Notes: a model not told the origin generated them from the letters alone. Counted from the first letter of the stretch, positions 43,601 to 58,600 are shown. The stretch: DNA of 64,000 bases from Paracentrotus lividus (GCA_940671915.1 CALNVZ010000641.1:5092649-5156648); one strand, 5' to 3'. A program made the numbers and translations.

Positions 43601-46600
43601 ATCTAAATATTGAAATTTACCATATGACATTCATTGTAACTATGTTGCAGTGCCATTTCAAAGAAAATTAATCTTGTTGCCAATATGGAATAGTTATTGA
43701 ACGATATCCAAGGAGGCATTTAATTATTGCACACTGTGTTGAGCTACAGATGTTATGCATTGAAGATATCTTATCTGTGTTGTCAATTTGAATCTCCATC
43801 TAGATATTGAAGATCTCAGATGGCGTTTGAGGAAGCCAAGAAATGCTGATCGACAACCACGAGAGACGTTGGATCAGATAGAAGCAGAGCAACGAGAAAG
43901 ATGAAAGAAGGTGGAGAGAGAGAAGGAAGAGGCTCTCAATCATTGAATGGAGGAAATAACAGAAAGGCAGAAGCAAGAAAAGGTAAATAATTATTCAATT
44001 CATCAATTTTCTCTGTACAGCATTAATTGAAATTGATGTGCCCTTTGGTATTCCTATAGATGATAGGTAAAACTTGAAAATATTTTTTATGATTTTTTTC
44101 TAAAGAATCTATCATCAGCAGAGCCATGTGACACAACTTGTTACATGGATTTTGGGGTAATTCTTAAAATTTAAATATTTTCATAACTTTTTAGAGTTGA
44201 AAATAATATTTTAAGCACAATATGTGGCGAAATATTAATATTTGTGTTATATATTAATATGTTTACTTAACATATATGCCTAATATATTAATATTGTTGT
44301 AAATAGGTGACACAAAGAAAAAGAAGCATAATACAACTCTTACAGATTGGCTTAATTTACATCTTATCAATGGAAGAAGAATATAAAAAAAAAAAAAAAA
44401 CGGGGTAAGGAGAAGACAAGATATTCTTTTCTTATGCTTGATATGATCCTGACGTAATTGTACAGGAAAAAGATCATTGGATACAGCAAATTAAGAATAA
44501 GGAGCACAAACTAGGGAGCATCAAACTATAAATCTGACAAAGAACTGAGGCGCCCCCTATTGGGCAAAGTGATTCCATACATTGTACTTCTAGGGAAAGT
44601 ATTTTAGGTAACAACTTTGAGATTTTTAGAAGATTTATCTGAATGAGACTCAGCTTGCAATCCTATCAAGAATCTTCATCAGAGACAGTGTGACACACAA
44701 AAGAGTGAACAAGCATTAAAAAAAAAACTGGTTGTGTACGGAATATGTATTGTGTTTGTCTGTCTCCTTTCTGTCCCTTTTTTCCTTTGACTGGGCTAAA
44801 CAATTATACTTTCTAATTTGTGTGTTCGATGAACATGTGTGCAAGTTGCCCCTTATTGTAACATCACTCCTTCCGCGTTATTCCTGAGAGATGCTCGAAA
44901 AGATGTACTAACAAACCGTGCATAAGCATTGTGTTTCTCTATTCAAAGTATTTTGCAAATCTCAATTAACAGGGATCAAATCTGTATTCTAATGATTAAT
45001 ACGTATTCTCCTTGGCTTGGATTCAATCGTTCAGTCAAATATTCGTTTAATTTTCAATCTCACTTGTGTGAATGCATTGCCTGTATGCCAGCAAGAGAAG
45101 AAGTGTGTCGACCCACAAGGAAATTACGCATCTTAATGATAATAAAAGTTGGGGGTACAAGTATAATGATACAACAAATTGTTCGAGATATGACTATTAA
45201 TTATTTTTTTTATCGTTTCATTTTAGGAGAGAAAGATAAGATGATAAAGGAGCGTGAAGATAAATGGAAGAAGAGAAGGACGCCCTCAATCAGAAAATGA
45301 ACAGGTAAGACAAAAGGATATTCTAACGAGATTCAGAGACAGAGGCCCGTATTCACAAAGTGTTCTAAAGTTAAGCCTAGCTTAAATCTGTGGTTTAAAC
45401 TATGGCTAGCAAAATGTGGCAAAAACCAGAACATTAGTTATTCCAATAAGTTCAGAAAATCTGATACTGAAACTCTTAAAAAGTGCTGGAATGATAAGTA
45501 CAGAAAGTTTTCCTTACCATAAATACAATTCCGAACCCAGTAAACGGTAAGAACATAACACGTTGACAGATTGTGTCACAATTTTGCTACTCAATTGTTT
45601 AAACCACCAATTTAAGCTGTGGTTTAATCTTATATACTGTTGTAAATACAGGCAAAGAGGCTTGCTAAAGTGTTGCGTTGTGCGCGCGCGCGCGCGTTAA
45701 AAAATGAAATAATCGACGAAAAAAAAAACAAGGTGTCTTCAAAGCGTCCTACGAAAAAAGGATAAGATTCTGGATCGATTTTTGTGAAATTTTTGAAATG
45801 ATTATCATTTCGGACTCGAGACTTTACATAAGCCCTGTGTGGGTTAGTGTGCATGTGTTGTGTATGTGTGTATTGTGTGTGTGTGTGTCAAAAATTGTGT
45901 GACTATATAGTTCCAAAACAGCATATGGATTTTACACCTAAACACTTAACGTCAACCCCCTTCTAACACACTTGCGCGCCGCCTATAAAAAGCTGCAAAA
46001 CGGTACAATTTTCCTCTTGTTTCAACAATATCTTTTGACCCGATGTGCTAGTCACCAACGGAAAAAGTATTAGAAAATGTAACTCTTCTTCGTTTATGGT
46101 ATATAAAATCGATTTTTTGCTCTTCAGCGTACCGTCATTTTTGTTTGAATTTCATCAATTTTGTCAAAGTTTCTATGGTATTGAACTTTTTTGACTGAAT
46201 GCTTCCGCTTTCATATAAGTTTTTTGCCGGGAGTGGGCCTATTTTTCACCAACGAAAAAGATTTAAGTTATTCAGCTCATTCTGAAAATGTTGATACATA
46301 AATTATTCTTATTGGATGAAAAAAAGCACCGTCATTTTTACTCAAAAGATCAAACCAATTGATGCCTACGTCTGATTGGAACTTGGCTATACGAGTCCAG
46401 GCCGGCTACGTTCGTACCATTCTTCTCAGGGAAATCAAGGGTTTTTTAATTCTGTGGATCACTGCGGTATCGAGATTTGAATTAGAAAAAGAAGAAAAGA
46501 GGCGACATTTGTACTGATTTTTCGTAAATAATCACGCAGTCAGGTAGCGATGAGATTTTCCTTGACAAGAAAATGCAAGAAACAATGTCTGCTGAAAATA

Positions 46601-49600
46601 AATAAACGTGTCTCAATAAATCGCCTACGTGCCCTCCCACTAACGCCAAACGCCTGTCACCCCCTGCTCCTAAATAGAACAGTCGCTACTATCGTATCCC
46701 GGTCGGCCAATCAGATTCAACCGCACAGCGACCGGACATTGTACGCGTAGTCGTTCTGTGTATGCGCACAGCTAATACCTCGGGCTATTAAAAGCGTCAA
46801 ATTAGGTGAAAAAATCGGGGGTCACAAATTCTATGAAAAGTTTGGTCGATGCTGTTTACGGCTATCGGCAGCAATCAAAAATCACGATGGGCTAGTCCTG
46901 CGTCCACTCCTGGTCCTGGTCCACGTTCACATGGTTTAAATGCGAATTTCAATGAAATTCCTGGATCTGGTCTGGTCCACAGAATCAGGGGGACCGGCCT
47001 TAGTACTCAACATAATGCAGCAACCAAGAATCGTGATGGGCTAGTCCTGGTCCACTCTCCTGGTCCACGTTTCAACATTGTTTTAATTGCGAATTTCAAT
47101 GAAATTCCTGGTCCTGGTCCTGGTCCTGGTCCACAGAATCAGGGGGCCGGCCTTTGTACTAAAACAATGCCAGCTCCTAAATTCTTTTGTCTTGGAAGAA
47201 CTTGAATCCGCCCATGACTTGGGCTCATTTCCTAAAATTTCACAAAAATCGATTCAGAATCTTTTCCTTTTTTGTACGACGCTTTCAAGACACCTTATTT
47301 TTTTTTCGTCGATTATTACCATTTTTCAGCGCGCCGCGCCGCGCCACAACGCTACACTTTAGCATAAGCCGCAAAGAGCCGCTCAGGTTTAATTAAAATA
47401 ATTTGTGTCCGGTTAGAACACTTAGAATAAGTTTTATACTCAATACTCTATGAGTTACTGCTTATGAAGTTTGAAGAACTATTATGTTTACTCGTAGTGC
47501 ATGATTCCGAACTGTTATTAGGTGCCAAGTCTGTTTATTCATGTGTGCCTGTCAGTTATTGCATAATTATGTTACTTTTTGTTTATAGGAAACTTCTTAA
47601 ATTTCTTTACTGGTATTAAACTCTTGGAGTGTTGGATAAATTTATTTGAGGTTGATTTTTTTTTGCTTTACATTGTGTAGCTGTACAATTTTTGTTTTTG
47701 TTTCGCCGCAGAGACCTGTTAAAAAGAAAGACCAAATGTACATAACCAAACACAGGAGGGTAGAATGATGATATACAGAGAGTGAGGGAGACGGAAAAAC
47801 ATTTAAAAAAATAAAAATATTTTATACATGTTTGAGGGCTGGGTAATAAGAAAAGAGTGAGATGAAGAAATGAATATGTTGGTTCAAATTAATAGAGCAT
47901 GATATGATCACATACAAATTTATGTCATTTTGAAGAAGCTTTGTTAGTGTTAACATTTAAATTTGTTTTATTTATTTATTTAAAAAAAAAAGAATTTTTT
48001 TTTTTTGGGGGGGGGAGGTCCGCTTTATGATAATTAATTTAGAAAAAGGCCTACATTTTTGCTTAAATGAATTTATAGGTACCTGAATTACAGATTATAA
48101 ATATTTTATTATCAAATTTACTTATTAAAGGCATGTACTTTGTACTTTGCTGTGGATGTACATGTACATTCCAAACAAAAAACATTTCCCCATCTCCCCA
48201 CCCAATCAGGGGAAAAATGAAATTATATGTAATATGAGAAAAATAAAGTACTTGTACATAAATTGAGCTTTTCTGTATATATTCTATCCACTGTAAATAC
48301 AATTGACAATCCAGGTAAGACCCCAATTAAGGTCTTCCCTCTGTTAGCCTACACTAGCCATTACATTACAGGTATCATAGAATCACTTCCTGTTTGTGAC
48401 CTAGGGTCACCAGGGACCTGATTATAGAGGAAGTGTCTGCTTTTCTTATTGTCACCCCACGCTGTGGGACTCTCTCTCTCTCTCTCTGATTATTTGTTGT
48501 GACGGGAGATGTTAATTATGGTAGCGTGGTTTAGTCATGTGCTCATTATTAGTATTCATGGTTGAAACTTTCCTTTAAAGTTGAGTGACAAAACCACAAA
48601 TATTAGGTTATTTTCTGCCAATGCAGTAATATGTACAGTGGTGGCCAAATTTATTAGAACACCTAGCGTATTTCAATTATCATACTTGTTCCCATAGCGT
48701 GACGATTTTTGAAGCTGCTTATTACCTCATGGTCAAAACTATGTACATTTGGTATCAAAAGATGCTTAAGACTCTATGCTAACATGTCATGAAAGCGCAG
48801 GGCACGGAAATGTTATCCTGAATCTTAATAGGCTCCTTGTTTGTGCCTCATGTTCCCGATTTTACTATGTTACATTATTTTGTTAATTTCCTATTTATAT
48901 ATGTAATGTTTGTACATTGAATCCAATTCGACCTTTGGTCGCTATGTTCAATATTTCAATAAAACCTTTTCAATTTGAAAAACCTTTTCAACTTCTCCAT
49001 TCAAAAGGTGTCAGTTTCCGCATCTTTTGTTCCAAAAGCCAATTTATCGGCTTTTGAATAGAATCCCGAAATCTTAACACGGCTTTAAACATGTTAAAAG
49101 CTGAGAGCCAGGTTTTTCCCGCGGTGGAACAGGAACCTGCTGGAAACTGACGTCTTTTAAATGGAGAAGGCGTCTTCGGCGAATGCACAAGGGGTTCAGA
49201 ATCCCATAGACTTTGTGTGGCGTTTGGCTTTTTGGGTGTTCCAATAATTTTGGCCACCACTATATAGTGTCCACCAAGTTCTCATCATTTTTATGTTAAT
49301 TTTACAAGCACACTGTATAGTTTTGTTTATTTTTCCTAATACTGGGAAAATCATATAATTTCTAATTTTTTGTGATTTTTGAAATATTTTTTAAAATTTG
49401 TTTATTATTATTGTTTGTTCGTTTGGGGGGGGGGATAACAGAAGGGGACAGTCAGGAAAAGGGAGGAAGAGAATGTTTTATTCTCTTATTGATAACGATA
49501 CTCAACAAAAAGTTGTCTTGAAATGGGGAGAGAGAGAGAGTGAGAGAGAAAGACAGAAATAAATGTTAATGTTATTATTTATTATGAATGACAATGCCAT

Positions 49601-52600
49601 AAAAACCAAAAAATAACATGTGATAGAAAATCTGTAATTAGAACTTTAGTTTCATTTATTGTATAGGTGTGCAATTTTACGAACTATTCTAGAGTACTTT
49701 AAACAAATGCTGCAATGAATATCACTACATGTATCCCGCAATAATCAATCAATCTTTTCAATGGCATGGAGACTTTAATTTGCTAATAACTGTCAGTTAA
49801 AAGTACTTCAACAATCCAGTCATGGATGCTGATACATAGGCCTACTTGTAATATTTTCTATTTGGTCAATTTGTGGACATGTTGCATGTAGGCTCTCTGG
49901 ATGCGTATTGTAGTAAAACTGTCTCATTGATCTCCATGGGACACCGTTTCCTGCCAGCGAGTGAATGAGTGAGTGAGCCCATTGTGCAAATGAATGAATG
50001 GACCAGCTGTTGTGAGTAATGACTACGTGTAGTTTGCAGGCACAAACCCCTAACGCATAATGCAGAGTCTGAATCGAAGAGACTACAATAGCTACATGTA
50101 CTGGCCAAGGCACCACCAATTGGGAGGACTCTAGTCTCTTCCTAGACATGAAATGTAATTTATGACAAATTGTAGTCTGTGTCTGCATATGTTTGAAATG
50201 GCAGGCTAGATGTGGATCCAACTTTCACAATCTCTAAAGATTGTGCAGGCCTTTTTGTCTGGAGACAATGGCAGCTCTATTATGTTTGTGCATGGGCAGA
50301 TAATTTCAATTGTTTGACGTAAGTTTGGGTCTGCTACTGCGTGATGGCAGGCAAACAAGATGGTACATGATCAGTTCCCCTATTCCAGTTATTTCAAATT
50401 AGGGTCTGTACCTACAGACTAACATCTCTAGAGCCAGGGGAAATGATGTCTCCATTCACATCTGAATATTTGGAATAGCGTACACAAATACTACGCATAG
50501 CTTCCAACCTTTGCATTCGTCCTTTGGTAAGCAGGAATTCTATTTATGAGTTCATGTGTTAAAGACTCCAGCTGTGAGACAGGTTCAAGTTTGTTTGTAC
50601 TTTTCATGTCAACAATGTACATGTGCATATACAGTAAACGTGATCCATTCCGGGGTACGACTATTTTTGAAATAACAGAATACATGCAGTACAGTATGTA
50701 TGAATGAATAATGTGAAAAAGAGAGAGAAAATAAGGCACCTCAAAAGTCATGTGAAGAGATTACCTGGTTTAGTAAAACAAAATAAGAGAGAAAGAGACA
50801 TAAATCCAAAGATAAAGAAGACAGATATATCTTACAATGTAGAAATGAAAAATTGATAAAAAAGAAGTCATTTTTTTTCTATTTATTTTGTCTGGTTTTA
50901 TTAGGGTTACACCTTCAGGTGGTTATACATAATTGTTGTGCATTGAAGCCCTGCTTTAGAGACAGAGAGAATTCTAAAAAGAGAAAGAGGCATTTGAAAA
51001 TAAAAAGAGATGGGTGCTGTGTCTCAAATTTACTGTGCATGTGCTAGTGCAGCCTTTTTTTTTTTTCTTTTTTTTTTTAGATCTTAAGGTCAAATGGTTG
51101 TAACTTGGAGTGCACAATGCAGGTCAGAAGATCAAGTTATTCTCCAAATTTGCTCTTTTTGCAAGAGAGTCTGCATGAACATGAACATATACTGTAGGCA
51201 TGGAGCATGTTGAGCAATGCATTCCTTGAAGTTTCCAAGTCAGAACATCGAAGCAGTCTCCTTCTGTTCATGTCACAAGCATTTTACAGGGAGCTCGCTA
51301 AATGTAACAGAACTCAACGATATCGTTAGCTTGGCCGATGCGCACATCTAACCACTGGCCTGTGTGTCTCGTTTCCTGTTATTAAGCGAACCTCCGTCGG
51401 AGGCCAAGGGCTACATAGCGTACCCTGTGTGTACTACAGGAAATAGAGAATTTCACTGTCAAGAGGTGGCAGCGTGTAGTTTCACTCTCTTTACCTCTCT
51501 CCCCACATACAGCACACACCACACAATGTGTGCTTGCTGTATATGTACAGTGTACATGTAGTATGGACTTACAACACTCGTTCATGTGCATGTGTTATTG
51601 TAATCATAGCACGTGTGTGAAAGTGATCATCAATTTACCGAAAGGGGGAGACATCGAGACATATCTTCAAATGTGTTAAACCCACTTCTTCGTTTTATTA
51701 GGGCTTGGATAATTGGATTTATCACGACTATTGGCTTACACTAATACCGTCATTTGAAATTGGCAGTCTTGAACACATTACAACGAAGAGGGGTTTGTTG
51801 TTGAATGATAAACATTGTCTCTCTGTACATTTGTACATGACTAATACAAAGAAGGTGCATCTACTACAGTGTTTAAAGCGTGGATCGTACGACACACTCT
51901 CTCTTTGGAGGCCTAAAATGGATTATTAAGGAATTTTGAACTCGATTGGATGCTTGTGATGAACTGCTGGACATCACTTTAATTTTCCAGAGTGTGTGAA
52001 CAAGAAAGCATCCATGCTTGTTTGCTGTGCACAGATGTCAGTCTCTCAGTTCTAGAAGATACTGCGGGCATACATTGTGCATGTGTAGTTGATTTCATTG
52101 TTTTATTCGATTTGGAAGCAAGAACTACTACGAAAAAGCATAGATGAAGGATTAATTGAAATATACATATACAGTGTACACATGTATGAACTAGGACCTT
52201 TGTATCAAACATTAGGTAAGATATTACAGACGAGCAGTCGTATATTTTTAAATGTGTAAGGCTAAAAGGGCTAAAGCACAGAGAATATGACGGAAAATAT
52301 GATTTAAAGTAACTCATGAATGTATGTCAGGCTCACGTAACTAAATAAAGTACAAAATAGTATTTTATTGTTGCACATGTATATCAGGCCATGCGTTTCA
52401 AGTTGGGCCCATGTTGTGTGACACACTCAAAATTTGTACTAATCGTGCGCATTTCCATGAAAGTGGCTGTAACTTTTTTAAAATTTATATTAACCCCACA
52501 TAAGTATACATTTTTCGGAAGCTGAATGTCTGAGGAGATCAGAAATGCGCTTAAAATTAACATAGGTGGTGCCCTTGAAATGTTATGAATCTTAAAACCT

Positions 52601-55600
52601 GAAAAATTCATGAAAAAAGATGGCTTTGGAAAAAAAATTGCAAAAAAATACTGCTTACTCTACAACATTATTTACTGCAGATTTGAACTCGTCACATTTA
52701 GAGCTTTCCAAACATGTATAACTTTGTATACCCTGGTGGAGTTTACCGCATTTTGCTCCAGGCTGGAAAGATGACTTCGAAAATTTCAATTTTTTTTTTT
52801 TTTTTTAAAGGAAAATGTACCTTGTTGCCGTGTTCTAAGTACTGTAACTCGCTGTTTAAGATACTAGACATGTAATGATGAATCCTATATAAGTTGGTAA
52901 TTGGCAGAGAGAAGTAGCAAAGTAGTATTGACATGTGAAAGTCCCTTTATCTTGGTAAACATTAACCATAATGTCCTACATGTATATAAGAGCCCTTTAG
53001 CTACATAAAGAAATTGTCATTCATATAGTACAGTCATAATGTACTAAAGTGTACAACACTAAACTGTTTGTAACTACTTTTATGGATCATAAACAAGCTA
53101 AATTACATGTTGCAAGTGTTTCAGAAGGGTGAATGCATTTCAATTTTAAAAAAGATACATATCTGGACATGATTTAACTCTGTTTTACAGCACATGTACC
53201 ATATTTGCTGCGCGGCTCCTCCTGCGCGGCTCCTCCTCCACCCCTGACTCTCTTTAATTAACAGTTAATTAAAAGACAATGATGAAATTTTAACATTTTT
53301 TAAAACAAGCATTTTGTTGCCCTACACGAGAGCTTTAATTTAAGACCAAATTAAGCTATATAGCTTGTTTGGTTTTTAAGCAAATCAATAAACAAAATCA
53401 AATTTGAGGAGCAGACGTCACAACTCCACCTTTTTAAGGGCCCAACTCAAAACGCATGGCCATCAATGAACATTATGCTCGGGTATCTTATTGTTTACCA
53501 AGTACTTTTTCCTTGTACAATATACTTGTCTAAAAAAATTATACATGACTGTACCTGAACATGTACATGTAGTAAAAAAAAAATAAATAAAAAAAATACA
53601 TGCAAATTTTTTCATAATTATGCACATGTGCTTTCAAGGTCCTACATGTATTATGTAAACTTGATCAGCATTCAGATTGCAAATTTATGTGTATTGAAGA
53701 AGAGCAAATCCTTTATTCCATCCTTTTGTATAACAACTCAAAGGTACATTGTAATTGATTGCTTGTGGACTTTGTGCACACAATTATGGATATATTGATT
53801 GAGTGGATGTAAAAAAGCCAGAAAGCAGCTGCAGATATTTTCTTCTAAATCCATACCCTATGATGTATAAAGTAGCTTTAGAGAAGTAATAATAATTACT
53901 ATTAAAAGAGAAATAGAATATAGAATAAAATACATATTAATTGGGATGCTAAACATATATTCAAGCATTTTAATAATAATAATAATAATGTTTTTGTTTT
54001 TGCTTGACAGTATACACAATGTACATGTAGTTGGTGGAAAACTTTGATTTGTACACTATGAATAAATGCTGTTATACATGTAACATCATCAACTATCAAA
54101 CATATATTTTTTAATGTTTATATTTTTTAAATTCTAGATGAACAAATTGCTTGAAAAAAGTTTTATCAGTTGAAAAATTAGTGACCTACAAATTTAAATA
54201 CATGTATATAATACACAGCAGAATATTCCGATTGTATGATACACATTTAATATGTACATGTATAGCTGTGTGTTCAAAATTTAGGCCCATACAAGAGGTA
54301 AATTATGATTTATAGTAAAAAATGGTTATGGGGAAAAATGCAAAATATGACAATTTTAGATATTTACAAATTCACAAATTTTTATGTTGGAAAGTAGAAC
54401 CAGACAGTTTACATGATCAGCATTTTTTTTTTTTTTAAAGATGATGAAATGAGATAAAAATTGTAGCAGGCATAGACAATTTGGCTGGTGCCATGATTTT
54501 GAGGAACTCTACATTAATTGAAGCAAATGTGATTCATTGCATTTGTGTAATGTATTCTTTTTAATTTTTCAACACGAATGAGTAACATCAATCTTACTCA
54601 CAAATTAGATGTTATGCAATAGATTCCTTGATGTCAATTGGGTTAATTTCCTTACAAATTAGACTGTCAAAGTTTTCTAGATCTATTTCGTTTATTTTCT
54701 GTAACATGTAATATGTACCATCTCTCTGATCTGTATTTTGAAGATCTGTATTTATCACTAGTACAAGATACTGCCCCCTGTTGAGTCATGCTCTTGTTGT
54801 AAACATGTATTCATTTGGGCAATTTGCATATAGTTATATTTGAATGATATTAATTTGTTATATTCAATATTCATTTGTCCTTCAATATGATATACATGTA
54901 TATGTTCTTACGTCTAGCTTACATCAAATTTGATGTATTATAATCTTCGGAAGTTATTTTTTATTTTTTGTGGATGAAAATGAAAACTGCAAGACACAAA
55001 AAAATATTTCCATGCATTTACATGTAACAGTATTAAAACCATACATTTTTAAAATGTAGGCCATTTAAATAAAAAGAAAAGTTCATCCAGCAACATTTAT
55101 GGTGGCCATTATATACAGTGTACAGTATGTCAAGCAAGGTGATTATTGAAACATGCTCATACAAGTCATATGCTGCCTCTAATTTCAGTTCAGTTCAGTT
55201 CAATTTATTTCCAACTTCAGCAAACTTACTTCGTATAAAGATTTTAAGTATAATTATAACAAACATTCATGATGACAATGGTTCGTACAATGTTAAAATA
55301 CATATCGTGTGCCTGTGAGAGTAAACTATTAAAATTGAAAATAATATGTGTTTTTCCCCTGCTTAAATCTATCCTCAGCTGAAGGAGAAGAATGCTGCCC
55401 TGCTCGAGACGATAGCTAAACGAGAGTCTGTGATTGGTCAATCTGAACGAGAGAATGAAGAAGGGAGCACGCTATTGGCCATGCTCCGATCAGACCTAGA
55501 TCGTCTTGGAACAGAGAGGTAAATCCATCAACTATACTCTCTAGAAGAATCAGACTTTGATATAATTTTTTAATGCCTCCGCCCACTGAAGGTGGTGCTG

Positions 55601-58600
55601 GAGGCATTATGTTTTTCAGGTTGTCCATCCGTCCGTCCGTCCGTCCCATTCGCTTCGTTATCTCAATATTTCAAGAATCACTTGAGATATCAACTTCAAA
55701 ACTTTTGGATAGTATGTATCACCATAGGAAGATGATCTGATTAGATTTTGGATTCTGTAGGTCAAAGGTTGAAGAGTCACAGAGGTCAAATTGTGAAAAT
55801 CAATGTATTGAGTTTGATATATTGCCATATAAGACAATCTTTTATTACATTTTGGAGTATGTAGATCAAAAATTTAGGAGGGACTATGATCTAAGAATGT
55901 TTGTGGGTCACAAGGTCAAAAGTCAAGTTAAAATATATCTTTGTTTGAAGGAAAATAAGTAGATGAATGTGCTATATATTTCTGATTCGGCAATGGCGGA
56001 GGCATATATTTTAACCGCGCGCAGTTGGGGATTCATCTTGTTTAAAATTTTGTAAATGTACATTGACATTGTATGTGGATAGGCATGATCATAATTTTAC
56101 AATTGTATGATTTCTGGACCCGTCCCCTTCTTTTTGATATGAACATGAACATGACTGTAGCAAGCAGTATTTTTTTCTTTGTTTGGTATACTCCTCAACG
56201 TCCTATCAGCATCAGGATGATGTCTTATCAGCAACCAAATGATTCAGAATAAATAAATTTCATTGGTAAGAGTGATTGAAAAATCTAAAAATTATTATGG
56301 ACATCATCTTTTTATTATCTACAGTACGACCATTTTGTGTCATTGATGTTAATCTATATGTAGAATCATGTTAATGCCTGTACATGATTTTTACCATCTG
56401 CAGAAACAATAGTTGTATAAAAATAGTTTTAATCAAACAAGCTTTTGTCCTCAAATTCATATCATTTTATAAGATCTTAGAAAGTAATTTGTCAAATGGT
56501 TTTGGTTTCAATCAGGGACGGTTTACAACAAACTAACAACCACCTGCTCCGAGTTCTGACCCAGGTCGTACAAACTACCATGCAACGGAGAATGCCATCA
56601 ACCGACGGCTGGGAGGGGGCTCAAGGCAGACCCCGTCCCGCCAGCAACAACAGCAGGAGATGGACAGAGGGGTGATGGGAGACCCTCGTCACCGAGGATA
56701 GATCTCCTTAGAGGGCCGCGGTCGGAGGTAATCATCCTCATCCAGGTACTTTGGACTTTTAGTCAGATGAATTCTTCATTGATCATTTATTTATTTATCG
56801 AGAGGAAATGATTAGGATTAAAAGGCTCAATTAGACAATCTTTCTTTATGGAGCATTTGTTTTTGGTTGGAACCTAGTGCATCTACATGTCTCTATCTAT
56901 TTACAAGCATTTCACAAGAAGTAAATACTGAAGTCATTGATAGGAGGAAGATGGGTGATAGATCTACTCAGGGGGCGTGGTTGGAGGTAAGGTGGGTATC
57001 TCACTTCGCGGAGACGTTTCCGCGACGGAATCCTTTGTCCCTATAAAATGTATTCGAAATGTCTCCGAAACTTAGGAAATTGGGGGAAAGAGGAGACTGA
57101 GGAGACAATGACTATGACAAAACCATGTTGCAAATCCATCTCAAATTTGTTTCCCAAGTGAGATACCACCCACCATCCTATACCAGGTATTTTTAAACTT
57201 TCCTTTGGAGGATAGGTTGAAAGAGAACCATTGATCAACTGTTGTTCTTTTTAATTATCTGTTGAGCAGAAAGGATTAGGAAGTAAGGGGATCGATAAAA
57301 CAACATTCTCTTGTCTATATTTGTTCTCAATTCCTACCAAGTGTCTAGTTTATTTGATATATAAAAAAAAGAAAGAACTCGGAACGAATTTTGAAAGAGA
57401 GTTGGAGTGTCAATGGAAAACCCTTATCATTTCAGGTAGACCTTTTGATGTGCGTGGTCGATATCAGTACACAACATTGCTTTAGGCTTTCCTTGGAAGG
57501 AAGGGTTACAAAAAAAGTTATCCATTTGCTATCTTTGAATGTTTTGTTGGACCCAAACAAATTATTAAGATTTTCAAAGTACAAATTTCTGCAATTCACA
57601 TCCATTGTTACAGTTTTCTTTCTTTACACTCTAACGGGTAATCATTTGTAAGTGTTTTAACAGGTGACTCGAGCTCAGATATGGATGCCTTCACGATACC
57701 ATCGTGGCTTCCATGTTTAGTGACGAGGGCTTGGAACTCTCTCAGCACATCAACGAGAGCATCTTCGTAGGACCAGAACTAGACTCAGAAGGCGAGGAGA
57801 TGGCTCACAGGTAACAGAATTTTTCTTTCATTTCGCGGATGTGGGGAGGGGGGAGGGGGGGCCTTTATGATACCAGCGTGGCTTCCATGTTTAGTGATGA
57901 AGGTTTGAAACTGTCTCAGCACATCAATGAGAGCATCTTCATAGGACCAGAACTGGACTCTGAAGGTGAGGAAATGGTCACATGTAACAGAATCTTATTT
58001 TCATTGTGGGCAAGGGAGGGGGCGGGGTCTTTTCATGATACTAGCGTGGCTTCGATGTTTAGTGACGAGGGCTTGGAACTCTCCCAGCACATTAATGAGA
58101 GTATCGTCGTAGGACCAGAACTAGACTCGGGAAGGCGAGGAGATGGTCACATGTAACAGAATTCTTATTTCATTTTGGTTTTGTTTTTTTTCAGAACTAA
58201 ACTGGAATATAATCAAACACATGGCACTTAAATACATAAACTAAATATTTCAAAATGGACCTCTTGTGAAGAAATTTAGTTTTGAGCCCTATTGTTTAGA
58301 ATAAAGCCTTTGGGATACTCCTGAGTATGCCAAATGCCAATTTTGCTGTAACTTTGTAAGTATTTAAATCATGAACCCCTTTACTCATTCACCGCAACTG
58401 CCCACGTTTTGTAGTTTACCTCAATAACTTTGGACTCAGAGCCTCAAAAAAATGTACCACATGCATGAGGATTATAGTAGGAAGAGCAAAAGTTTCTGCA
58501 CACAAACATGTATATGTGAAGTGCATATGAACCAAATTAGGTTTTGGCACAAGAAATCAAAAGAATGAACTTAAGCATCAAAATCCCTAAATTGGCAATG

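Larger units (their letters stand above)
45305..55378. other. Intron of 10 kb, no coding exon found
   Basis: It holds a MITE, a 1.7-kb inverted-repeat element, a Tc1/mariner remnant, G-runs (48006-48016, 49424-49435) and a dispersed fragment near 50220-50350 that resembles 25250-25350 (GCTCTATTATG-TTG-GCATGGGC). From 52400 to 55370 it is A/T-rich with many TACATGTA dyads, and I see nothing coding. A tandem pair CTGCGCGGCTCCTCC lies at 53206-53235. Confidence 0.55.

Noticed and set aside
44462-44530. A possible extra exon reading EKDHWIQQIKNKEHKLGSIK after a TTGTACAG acceptor
   Set aside because: A stop follows quickly and no GT donor is present before it; the phase cannot be matched to exons 15 or 16.
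46849-47205. A 118-codon plus-strand frame with Pro-Gly repeats
   Set aside because: It runs through the CCTGGT tandem repeat inside an inverted-repeat element and has no family resemblance, start context or splice support.
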